Below are positions 6,627 through 11,700 of a stretch of 11,700 nt of DNA, one piece after another. Position 1 is the first letter of the stretch, and every line of letters begins with the position of its first letter. A model generated the notes under the pieces. That model worked only from the letters and a program-made list of their open reading frames with translations, did not search any database and was not told the origin of the DNA. The DNA lies in assembly GCA_036522155.1 (NCBI GenBank), contig DATDGI010000144.1:1-11700 (forward strand), written 5' to 3'. A program made the translations under genes and the position numbers. This DNA comes from UBA9676 sp036522155 (lineage in GTDB: Bacteria > Actinomycetota > Actinomycetes > Streptosporangiales > Streptosporangiaceae).

Positions 6627-7049
6627 ATGAACACAACAGCTGGCCAGAACGCCGCCACGGCGGTGCCGCAGTTCACCCTCGCCGGAGTGTTCCTGGAGGG
6701 GCTTGCCGCCCAGGACTTCGCCCGGCTCGGCGGGGCGCTCGCCGCCGATGCCCGGCTCCGTGCCCTGCTTCCGCCACGCGTGATGGAGCAGACCGGCGCC
6801 GGCGAGATCGCGGAACAGTTCGCCCGCTGGTTCGGCGACACCAAGGACTTCGACCTCGTCGACGCCACCCTCGGCGAGGTTGGTGGCCGCCTGTACTTGC
6901 GCTGGCGGCTCCGGCTCCGGGCGGAACGGCTCGGCCCCGGCTGGTTCACCGTCGAACAGCAGGCCTACGCCGACACCGACGACAGCGGCCGCATCGCCAG
7001 GATCGACCTGCTCTGCACGGGCTACCGTCCCGAGGGCGGAGATGGCTGA
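6627..7049 (+). CDS. NTF2/SnoaL-like protein
   Basis: A 140-residue protein with the pattern of the NTF2-like alpha+beta cone fold. It has N-terminal helices (LAGVFLEGLAAQDFARLGGA, about 18-37, then the AADARLRALLPP segment typical of SnoaL-like polyketide cyclases and isomerases) and a GEIAEQFARWFGD helix near 59-71. C-terminal strands follow, rich in charged and aromatic residues (RLYLRWRLRLRAERLG, WFTVEQQAYADTDDSGRI, RIDLLCTGYRP). Members are small enzymes or ligand-binding proteins; activity cannot be assigned. The ATG at 6627 lacks a good ribosome binding site because an inverted repeat occupies that position. Its TGA overlaps the P450 start by 8 bases, so the two proteins are probably made together and act on the same substrate. 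Confidence 0.85.
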   Translation: MNTTAGQNAATAVPQFTLAGVFLEGLAAQDFARLGGALAADARLRALLPPRVMEQTGAGEIAEQFARWFGDTKDFDLVDATLGEVGGRLYLRWRLRLRAERLGPGWFTVEQQAYADTDDSGRIARIDLLCTGYRPEGGDG

Positions 7050-8280
7050 CATCCCGCCGGGCTGGGGCGGCTGGGAGCCGGCGATCCGGGACAACCCGTT
7101 CGCCCACTTCGCCGAGGCCTGGGCCCGGTGCCCAGTGCAGAAGGTGCGCCTCGCCGATGGTCACCTGGCCTGGCTCGTGCTCGGGCATGAGGCCGCCAGG
7201 CAGGCGCTCAACGACCCCCGCATCTCCAAGGACATGCTCGCCGCCATCCAGAGCAACGGCGACGTCGTGGCCGAGGGCCTGCCCGGGCCGGAGTTCTCGC
7301 GGCACATGCTCAACGTCGACCCGCCCGACCACACCCGGCTGCGGCGGCTCGTGTCGCGGGCATTCGTGCCGTCCCGGGTCGCCGCGCTCGAGCCGGCCAT
7401 CCGAGGTATCGCCGATACCCTCCTCGACGAACTGGAGGACGCCGGCCCCGACGCCACCGTCGATCTCATCGAGGGGTACGCCCACCCCCTGCCGTTCGGG
7501 GTGATCGGCGAGCTGCTGGGCATCCCCCCGGCCGACCGCCCACACCTGCACGCCTGGTTCCAGGTGCTGCTGACCGGATGGGCCGGTGACCCACCGGCCG
7601 AGGCGGTCGAGGCATCCGGCAGGATCGTGGCCTACCTGGGCGAACAGGTCGACGCCAAACGGCGGTGCCCGGCCGGCGACCTGGTCAGCGTTCTGGTCGC
7701 CGCCAGCGAGCCCGCGCTCACCACCCAGGAGCTGCTGTCGAGCCTGTTCCAGCTCGTCGTCGCCGGCCACGACACCACGACCAGCCTCATCGGCAACGGG
7801 GTGGTGGCGCTGCTTGACCACCCCGGCCAGCTTCAGGCCCTGCTGGCCGATCTCGGGCAGCTTCCCGCCGCGATCGACGAGCTCATCCGCTTCACCGCCC
7901 CGGTCCCCCACGCCACGTTCCGGATGACGACCGAGCCGGTGGCCCTCGGCGGCGTGGAAATCCCCCCGCACGAACAGGTGCTGGTATGCCTCGGCTCGGC
8001 CAACCGCGATCCGGCCCGCTTCCCAGAGCCCGACATCCTCGACATCGGCCGCGGCGACGGGCCGAACCTCGGGTTCGGCCACGGTATCCACTACTGCCTC
8101 GGCGCACCCCTGGCCCGGCTCGAAGCCCGAATCGCCTTCCAGGCCCTGTTCGGCCGTCACCCTGACCTGCGGCTCGCCGTCGGCCGTGACGCGCTCGCCT
8201 GGGCACACGGCGATGGCCTCGTCCTGCGCGGCCTCGTCTCGCTCCCCGTCGTTCTCGGGCCCGGCCGGCGCCGGGGATGA
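7042..8280 (+). CDS. Cytochrome P450 (bacterial class, CYP107-like)
   Basis: A 412-residue soluble P450 of normal bacterial length, carrying out haem-dependent oxidation. Seen: the C-helix/substrate region HMLNVDPPDHTRLRRLVSRA (about 88-107), I-helix AGHDTT at 241-246 with the Asp244-Thr245 proton-relay pair, ExxR as ELIR at 280-283, and the haem loop FGHGIHYCLG with axial Cys352. Overall character resembles CYP107-type enzymes of secondary metabolism, but a family assignment needs alignment. The frame stays open upstream, but the start is set at ATG 7042. It has a GGCGGAG-like site before it, overlaps the NTF2-like stop by 8 bases, and begins MADIPPGWGGW as such P450s do. No ferredoxin or reductase gene lies in the window, so electron partners must come from elsewhere. 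The last residues (GPGRRRG) are a short basic tail. Confidence 0.96.
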   Translation: MADIPPGWGGWEPAIRDNPFAHFAEAWARCPVQKVRLADGHLAWLVLGHEAARQALNDPRISKDMLAAIQSNGDVVAEGLPGPEFSRHMLNVDPPDHTRLRRLVSRAFVPSRVAALEPAIRGIADTLLDELEDAGPDATVDLIEGYAHPLPFGVIGELLGIPPADRPHLHAWFQVLLTGWAGDPPAEAVEASGRIVAYLGEQVDAKRRCPAGDLVSVLVAASEPALTTQELLSSLFQLVVAGHDTTTSLIGNGVVALLDHPGQLQALLADLGQLPAAIDELIRFTAPVPHATFRMTTEPVALGGVEIPPHEQVLVCLGSANRDPARFPEPDILDIGRGDGPNLGFGHGIHYCLGAPLARLEARIAFQALFGRHPDLRLAVGRDALAWAHGDGLVLRGLVSLPVVLGPGRRRG

Positions 8281-8390
8281 ACGACCATCCGATCCCATCG
8301 AAATCCAGGAGACACGGCCGCCCGAGTCGCGACTGCGTCACCGCTGATCTGCACGAGGACTGGCTCGAACCAGCACACCCGCTCTGGTGA
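8277..8390 (+). CDS. Possible 37-codon ORF coupled to the P450 stop (uncertain)
   Basis: An ATG at 8277 overlaps the P450 TGA (ATGA) and opens a 37-residue frame ending DWLEPAHPLW followed by TGA. The N-terminal half is basic (HPIPSKSRRHGRPSR) and the C-terminal part holds both Trp residues. Third codon positions are about 73% G/C, lower than in neighbouring genes, and there is no proper ribosome binding site, so expression would rely on coupling to the P450. A short peptide next to a P450 could be a precursor of a ribosomally made, P450-crosslinked peptide, but I cannot match it to a known precursor family. A chance ORF is at least as likely. Confidence 0.25.
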   Translation: MNDHPIPSKSRRHGRPSRDCVTADLHEDWLEPAHPLW

Positions 8391-8429
8391 AGCTCCTGGC
8401 CCCAGATCCTGTCAGCTGGCCGGGTACTG

Positions 8430-8459
8430 TTGCGATTAAGATACCGCTGGTATTATCAT
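8430..8459 (+). promoter_or_regulatory. Promoter for the methyltransferase gene
   Basis: TTGCGA (8430-8435) and TATCAT (8454-8459) are 18 bases apart in an unusually AT-rich patch of this GC-rich window. Transcription would begin near 8466, giving an untranslated leader of about 90 bases before the ATG at 8555. The -10 box lies between two palindromes, so it looks like a repressible promoter. Confidence 0.55.
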
Positions 8460-8470
8460 ACCGATGGTAT
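8441..8470. promoter_or_regulatory. Twin operator: two ATACC-N3-GGTAT palindromes
   Basis: ATACCGCTGGTAT (8441-8453) and ATACCGATGGTAT (8458-8470) are each perfect 5-3-5 palindromes. They differ only in the central triplet, and their centres are 17 bases apart. They bracket the -10 box of the methyltransferase promoter. Paired palindromes of this size are typical of TetR-family repressor sites. No TetR-family gene is in the window, so the binder would be encoded elsewhere. Confidence 0.65.
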
Positions 8471-8554
8471 GAAACCTTTGAGCAGGATCGACCTGACTGC
8501 TCCCGTGATCGCCGTCTGCGGCGAGCGCGGGAGGGTCGCCACAGGTGCCGCGCG

Positions 8555-9397
8555 ATGAACCCGGAGCTTGCGGGGACACGCGCGGCAACGGGCGGCTACG
8601 TGCACGCGAACGCGGCTTTCGACGATGAACTGGCCCGGCTGCGCCTGCTGGAGGCGCGCTATGACCCCCATACCTTCCGCCGGCTGGGCATGGTCGGCCC
8701 GCTGGCGGGGGCGCATTGCCTGGAGGTGGGCGCAGGAGCCGGCTCGGTGGCCCGCTGGCTGGCCGCGCAGGCCGGGCCCGCTGGCCAGGTCGTAGCCACC
8801 GACACCAACCCACGTTTTCTCGCTGACGCGGACCAGACCGGGGTGGAAGTCCGCGGCCACGACATCCTGGCCGACCCGCTCGAACCTGGCCGCTACCACC
8901 TGGTGCATTGCCGTGCCCTGCTGCTCCACTTGGCCGATCCGCGCCAAGCCGTCCGCAACATGGCGGCTGCGGTCCGGCCCGGCGGCTGGCTGCTCATCGA
9001 AGATGCCGACTACATTTCGCTTGTCGCCGCCAATCCAGCTCACCCGCGAGCGGCCCGCTTCGACCAGATCACCCAGAAGCTAACGACGTTCTTGGCAGCA
9101 TCGGGGGCCTTTGACCCCTTTCTCGGCCGGTGCCTGCCCTCGCTGGTGACCGCCGCCGGCCTGACCGAAGCGGGATCCGAAGCGATTGCCTGCTACCGGC
9201 AGGGCGGTGGCAGGGAGGCCGAGTTGCTACGCCGCTCACTCGAACGGATGTATCCGATGGTCCTGGGCAATGGCGTGGTCAGCCCACAGGAGCTTGAAGT
9301 GGTGACCGCGGCTACAGCGGACCCCTCGTTCAGCTTCCTGGACGCCCTGAGCGTCGCCGCCTGGGGCCGGGTTCCCTCCTCAGGTGCCGCGCGGTAA
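8555..9397 (+). CDS. Class I SAM-dependent methyltransferase
   Basis: A 280-residue methyltransferase with a Rossmann-like fold. Motif I is CLEVGAGAGS (55-64), and the acidic residue at the end of strand 2 is Asp83 (VVATDTNP). The post-I region GHDILADPLEPGRYHLVHCR and the strand-5 region VRPGGWLLIEDADY are present. The first ~50 residues (GGYVHANAAFDDELARLRLL) and the C-terminal helices should form the substrate lid; the substrate is unknown. The frame is open back to a GTG at 8387, but that extension spans the promoter and twin operator and has poor codon bias. I therefore start at ATG 8555, with AGG 9-11 bases upstream. It follows the P450 on the same strand after 274 bases but has its own promoter. 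It might tailor a P450 product; this is adjacency only. Confidence 0.9.
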   Translation: MNPELAGTRAATGGYVHANAAFDDELARLRLLEARYDPHTFRRLGMVGPLAGAHCLEVGAGAGSVARWLAAQAGPAGQVVATDTNPRFLADADQTGVEVRGHDILADPLEPGRYHLVHCRALLLHLADPRQAVRNMAAAVRPGGWLLIEDADYISLVAANPAHPRAARFDQITQKLTTFLAASGAFDPFLGRCLPSLVTAAGLTEAGSEAIACYRQGGGREAELLRRSLERMYPMVLGNGVVSPQELEVVTAATADPSFSFLDALSVAAWGRVPSSGAAR

Positions 9398-9406
9398 CCC
9401 TCCCGG

Positions 9407-9429
9407 AACCCGGGCCGTCGCCCCGGGTT
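9407..9429. terminator. Hairpin between methyltransferase and nitrile hydratase genes
   Basis: A perfect 8-bp inverted repeat AACCCGGG / CCCGGGTT with a 7-base loop starts 10 bases after the methyltransferase stop. Outside it, GGTGCCGCGC (9383-9392) pairs with GCGCGGCACC (9439-9448), so a larger nested structure is possible. The position suits a terminator, but the right arm runs into the TTGACA box of the next promoter, so an operator role is also possible. Confidence 0.5.
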
Positions 9430-9433
9430 GACA
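9428..9433 (+). promoter_or_regulatory. Consensus -35 box before the nitrile hydratase operon
   Basis: TTGACA matches the sigma-70 -35 consensus exactly and lies 66 bases before the beta-subunit start. No good -10 is found 16-19 bases downstream (the best is CAGACA at 9452-9457), so either an activator is needed or the match is fortuitous. It overlaps the right arm of the inverted repeat by two bases. Confidence 0.35.
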
Positions 9434-9499
9434 GTTCTGCGCGGCACCGGCCAGACAAGGACATTCGGTACGGGTGCGCGGACGAGTAGGGTCTTGCTG

Positions 9500-10126
9500 G
9501 TGGACGGCATCCATGACCTGGGTGGCAGGCAGGGCTTTGGGGCGGTGGCGCATTCGCCAGCGGAACCTGTTTTTCACCAGCCGTGGGAGGCGCGGGCCCG
9601 GGCGCTACTGGTGGTGGTTGCTGGAGCGGTGCAGGCTAGCGGAGGCGAGTTCCGGCATTCGATCGAGCGAATGGAGCCGGGTCATTACCTGACGTCGGGC
9701 TATTACGAACACTGGCTCACCGCGGCAGCCACGCTGGCTGTCGAGCACGGGCTAGTGACGGGCTCCGAGCTTGAGGCGAGCGCGGGCGGACGGTTCCCAT
9801 TGAGCGGCCCGGTGATCGCACCGCCCGTCGATGAGGCCGGCCCAGACGTGGGCAGGCCGCGCTTCGGCGTCGGCGACCGGGTCCGGGTGCGGGATTGGCA
9901 TCCGCCCGGCCACACTCGCTGCCCGGGATATGTGCGGGGCAAGGCCGGGACGGTAGTGCGGGTGGATGGCATCTATTCGGTGCCCGACATCGAGGCTCAT
10001 GGGACGGCTCGCCGCTACGAACCGACCTATTCGGTCCGGTTCGACGCCGCGGAGGTGTGGCGGGATGGCCAGCGCGGCGTGTGGCTGCACGTCGACTTGT
10101 GGGACAGCTACCTGGAGCCATCATGA
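9500..10126 (+). CDS. nthB: Nitrile hydratase subunit beta (cobalt-type)
   Basis: A 208-residue beta subunit of nitrile hydratase, which hydrates nitriles to amides in the cytoplasm. Seen: the family N-terminus DGIHDLGGRQGFG (canonical NGIHDxGGxxGxG), EPVFHQPWEARARALL (22-37), EFRHSIERM at 50-58 with Arg52 in the place of the conserved active-site-contacting Arg, and YYEHWL with Tyr68. The SH3-like C-terminal domain shows FGVGDRVRV (122-130), GHTRCPGYVRGKAG (137-150) and the ending VDLWDSYLEP. It is slightly shorter than well-studied beta subunits (about 220-235). The frame is open upstream to 9428, but GTG 9500 gives the canonical N-terminus and has GTAGGG 8 bases before it. The stop overlaps the alpha start (ATGA). 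Beta-before-alpha order is usual for cobalt-type enzymes. Confidence 0.95.
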   Translation: MDGIHDLGGRQGFGAVAHSPAEPVFHQPWEARARALLVVVAGAVQASGGEFRHSIERMEPGHYLTSGYYEHWLTAAATLAVEHGLVTGSELEASAGGRFPLSGPVIAPPVDEAGPDVGRPRFGVGDRVRVRDWHPPGHTRCPGYVRGKAGTVVRVDGIYSVPDIEAHGTARRYEPTYSVRFDAAEVWRDGQRGVWLHVDLWDSYLEPS

Positions 10127-10716
10127 GCAGCAGCGCGCACCACCCAGCCCCCATGTCGCCGATGGAGCGGCGGGTTGCGGCGCTGGAGGCACTGCTGACC
10201 GAACGGGGGCTGGTGCCGGAGGGGTTCATCGAGGAGATCACCCGTCGCTATGAGTCGGAGATCGGCCCGATGAACGGCGCGAAGGTGGTGGCCCGGGCGT
10301 GGCTGGATCCGCAGTACAAGCAGCGGCTGCTGGCCGACGGCACCGCTGCGATCGCCGAGCTTGACCTCGGCGGGGCCGAGGGTGATCACATGGTGGTCGT
10401 GGAGAACACTCCCGCGATCCACAACGTCGTCGTGTGCACCTTGTGCTCGTGTTATCCATGGCCAGTGCTGGGGCTGCCGCCCGCCTGGTATAAGGACCCG
10501 CCCTACCGCACCCGGATGGTCCGCGAGCCCCGGGCATTGCTGGCCGAGATGGGCTGCCTGCTGCCCGAGGAGATGGAGATTCGCGTGTGGGACTCCTCGG
10601 CCGAGGTCCGGTATCTCGTCCTGCCGCAGCGCCCGCCGGGGACCGAGAACATGACCGAGTCCGAGCTGGCCGGACTGGTCACCCGGGACTCGATGATCGG
10701 CGTGGCCCGGCTGTGA
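10123..10716 (+). CDS. nthA: Nitrile hydratase subunit alpha (cobalt-type)
   Basis: A 197-residue alpha subunit carrying the metal site. The metal-claw motif is CTLCSC at 105-110 (Cys105, Cys108, Ser109, Cys110), followed by YPWPVLGLPPAWYKDPPYR. Thr after the first Cys is the cobalt-type signature; iron-type enzymes have CSLCSC. The second and third cysteines are expected to be oxidised to sulfinic and sulfenic acids. The N-terminal helices (MERRVAALEALLTERGLV), GPMNGAKVVARAWLDPQYK and C-terminal VWDSSAEVRYLVLPQRPPGT are all standard, and the length is normal. The ATG at 10123 overlaps the beta stop. The open frame farther upstream (to 9895) is antifunctional because it lies inside the beta gene. 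The stop overlaps the accessory start by 4 bases (GTGA), so the three proteins are translationally coupled. Confidence 0.97.
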   Translation: MSSSAHHPAPMSPMERRVAALEALLTERGLVPEGFIEEITRRYESEIGPMNGAKVVARAWLDPQYKQRLLADGTAAIAELDLGGAEGDHMVVVENTPAIHNVVVCTLCSCYPWPVLGLPPAWYKDPPYRTRMVREPRALLAEMGCLLPEEMEIRVWDSSAEVRYLVLPQRPPGTENMTESELAGLVTRDSMIGVARL

Positions 10717-10967
10717 ACGAACCGCTGAGCCTGTCCGGGCTGGACTTGCCACGCCGCAACGGCGAGCTGGCGTTCGACGCGCCCTGGCAGAGCACCGTGT
10801 TCGCGCTGGCGGCGGCGGTTGTCGATAACGCGTTCGGCGGCGACCGGGAGCCCTTCCGGCAGCTGCTCATCGCAGCCATCGCCGCCGAGCCCGGCCGCCC
10901 CTACTGGGAGAGCTGGACCGCCGCGCTGGAGGCACTGGTGCCCACCCTGCCCGGGGACACTTCCTAA
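10713..10967 (+). CDS. Nitrile hydratase accessory/activator protein
   Basis: An 84-residue protein that resembles the N-terminal part of nitrile hydratase beta. It has LPRRNGELAFDAPWQSTVFA (12-31), then EPFRQLLIAAIAA and YWESWTAALEALV, which parallel the EPVF..W, EFRHSIE and YYEHWL segments of the beta subunit at 9500-10126. This is the pattern of the nitrile hydratase accessory family (NhlE/P14K-like), which helps load the metal, in cobalt enzymes by subunit exchange. Many members are 100-150 residues, so this is a short version; it lacks the extended charged C-terminal tail often seen in activators. The GTG at 10713 overlaps the alpha TGA; the frame stays open upstream but inside alpha. 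It is the last gene of the beta-alpha-accessory operon. Confidence 0.88.
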   Translation: MNEPLSLSGLDLPRRNGELAFDAPWQSTVFALAAAVVDNAFGGDREPFRQLLIAAIAAEPGRPYWESWTAALEALVPTLPGDTS

Positions 10968-11007
10968 TTCGCACACGCGACTGCTCGGCGAGCCCTACCC
11001 ATGATCA

Positions 11008-11589
11008 TTACTGGCCTATGCGTCCGTCGATCCGCTCACGCAACAGGTCGGCGTGACCCATGTGGCGGGCGTACTCCTCGATCATTCCGGCCAGCGCCTC
11101 GCGCAGCGACATCGGCCCTCCGCCGCTGCCATGCTGATTCAGGGGATCGTCGCCGGTGATGTCGAGACTGGGCGCCTCGGCCACGAACCGCGTGGCGAAG
11201 TCCACCTCGGCACGCCACGCGTCCCATGCCTCCGCAACCACCTGGGGGTCGGGAACTGCACCATCGAAGTCACCGTCACGGTCGGTGCCGGAGCAGAACA
11301 GCCGGGGCACGTCCTGGTCCGCCATCATCACCCGGAACGTCGCACGCTCCATCTCGGCTAGGTGTCGCACCAGCCCCAGCAGCGACATCGTCGACGGCTC
11401 GACCGAACGCCGCGCCATAGCCTCCGCATCAAGACCTGAGCATTTGATCTCCAATGTGAGGCGTTGACGGCGCAGGGATCCGGCCAGCGTGACGCGCTCG
11501 TCGCCCAGCCTTGGCCCGTGCTCACGTGGGTCGTCGTCAGACGGCTTGCCGTCCGCGGTGAACATGTCGGCTCGCCGGGTCGTGGCCAT
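11008..11589 (-). CDS. DUF664/DinB-like (mycothiol S-transferase-type) protein
   Basis: A protein of 193 residues from ATG 11589 that fits the actinobacterial DinB-superfamily group DUF664. Seen: LAGSLRRQRLTLEIKCSGLD, PSTMSLLGLVRHLAEMERA, the DRDGDFD segment, and the C-terminal MSLREALAGMIEEYARHMGH followed by ADLLRERIDG. The RHLAE and ARHMGH histidines are the likely metal ligands of the four-helix bundle. Relatives include mycothiol-dependent transferases; the actual reaction is unknown. Starts at 11601, 11589 and 11565 are all possible: none has a strong ribosome binding site, and GGCGAG before 11565 is the best. A TTG at 11658 is excluded because it lies in the -35 box. It converges on the nitrile hydratase operon with 40 bases between stops and no clear terminator; it is probably unrelated to that operon. 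Confidence 0.85.
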   Translation of the reverse strand: MATTRRADMFTADGKPSDDDPREHGPRLGDERVTLAGSLRRQRLTLEIKCSGLDAEAMARRSVEPSTMSLLGLVRHLAEMERATFRVMMADQDVPRLFCSGTDRDGDFDGAVPDPQVVAEAWDAWRAEVDFATRFVAEAPSLDITGDDPLNQHGSGGGPMSLREALAGMIEEYARHMGHADLLRERIDGRIGQ

Positions 11590-11629
11590 GGCCGCAATCA
11601 TCGGCGATGCGCATGGCGGCCGGCAAAGG

Positions 11630-11658
11630 GATTTAACGACAGCTGCACTCGTGGTCAA
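11630..11658 (-). promoter_or_regulatory. Promoter for the DUF664 gene
   Basis: On the minus strand TTGACC (11658-11653) is followed after 16-17 bases by TTAAAT or TAAATC (11636-11630). Transcription would begin near 11624, giving a leader of 23-60 bases depending on which ATG is used. The remaining bases to the window end (11659-11700) show nothing I can identify. Confidence 0.5.
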
Positions 11659-11700
11659 CGGGGTTCGGGCACGCCCTACTCACCGGGCGGTGGCAGCGGT

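Noticed and set aside
5176..6636. 486-codon open frame on the minus strand, opposite the HD-GYP/LuxR gene
   Set aside because: It is a mirror frame of a strongly biased GC-rich gene. Its translation has no recognisable domain, whereas the plus strand shows HD-GYP and HTH motifs.
6880..7041. Upstream extension of the P450 frame
   Set aside because: It lies wholly inside the NTF2-like gene in another frame and gives a Ser/Arg/Pro-rich sequence unlike any P450 N-terminus.
6946..8298. 450-codon open frame on the minus strand, opposite the P450
   Set aside because: It is the shadow of the P450 gene, which has all the haem and ExxR motifs; the antisense product is low-complexity and unrecognisable.
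8356..8372. Near-palindrome around CTGGCTCGAACCAG as a terminator of the P450 operon
   Set aside because: Only four bases pair cleanly on each side and there is no T-run; too weak to list.
8387..8554. N-terminal extension of the methyltransferase starting at GTG 8387
   Set aside because: The extension covers an AT-rich promoter and two operator palindromes, has poor third-position bias and does not resemble methyltransferase N-termini; the ATG at 8555 fits better.
9895..10122. Upstream extension of the nitrile hydratase alpha frame
   Set aside because: It lies inside the beta gene; the alpha subunit clearly begins at the ATG overlapping the beta stop.
10968..11007. Terminator between the convergent accessory and DUF664 genes
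   Set aside because: Only a 4-bp GCTC/GAGC stem and a short ATGATCAT palindrome are present; neither is convincing.

Overview
The window is very GC-rich, has almost exclusively G/C third codon positions, uses GTG starts often and contains tightly overlapping genes. This points to a high-GC actinobacterium (filamentous actinomycete or Frankia-like). I see no rRNA, tRNA, CRISPR array, transposase or phage gene. It reads as an accessory or secondary-metabolism region of the chromosome.

Layout. (1) 1-3110, minus strand: a three-gene operon in the order FAD subunit, 2Fe-2S subunit, molybdopterin subunit (coxMSL order). It encodes a xanthine-oxidase-family molybdenum hydroxylase, and the large subunit runs off the left edge. 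Its active-site loop lacks the cysteine of true CO dehydrogenase, so it probably hydroxylates an unidentified organic substrate. (2) 3262-3651, minus: a small VOC/glyoxalase-fold protein. (3) 3774-4849: a divergent pair, a 95-residue protein built of three 28-residue helical repeats (minus) and a MerR-family regulator (plus). They share a perfect dyad whose spacing to -35/-10 elements resembles a MerR-activated promoter. (4) 4993-8280, plus: a regulator joining a degenerate and an intact HD-GYP domain to a LuxR-type DNA-binding domain, then an NTF2/SnoaL-like protein and a cytochrome P450 translationally coupled to it. A possible 37-codon ORF overlaps the P450 stop. (5) 8281-8554: a noncoding stretch with a promoter and a twin ATACC-N3-GGTAT operator, followed by an SAM-dependent methyltransferase (8555-9397). 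(6) 9500-10967, plus: a cobalt-type nitrile hydratase operon in the order beta, alpha, accessory protein, with 3- to 4-base stop/start overlaps. (7) 11008-11589, minus: a DUF664/DinB-family protein converging on the nitrile hydratase operon.

How the parts may work together. The molybdenum hydroxylase and the nitrile hydratase are each self-contained enzymes with a recognisable operon. The HD-GYP/LuxR, NTF2-like and P450 genes look like one regulator-plus-oxidation unit. The methyltransferase sits between two control regions and may be its own unit, repressed by a TetR-like protein encoded elsewhere. A link between P450, methyltransferase and nitrile hydratase (making or modifying a nitrile or amide) is only inference from adjacency. 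The least familiar parts are the HD-GYP-to-HTH fusion, the 28-residue-repeat protein under a MerR dyad, and the small ORF coupled to the P450.
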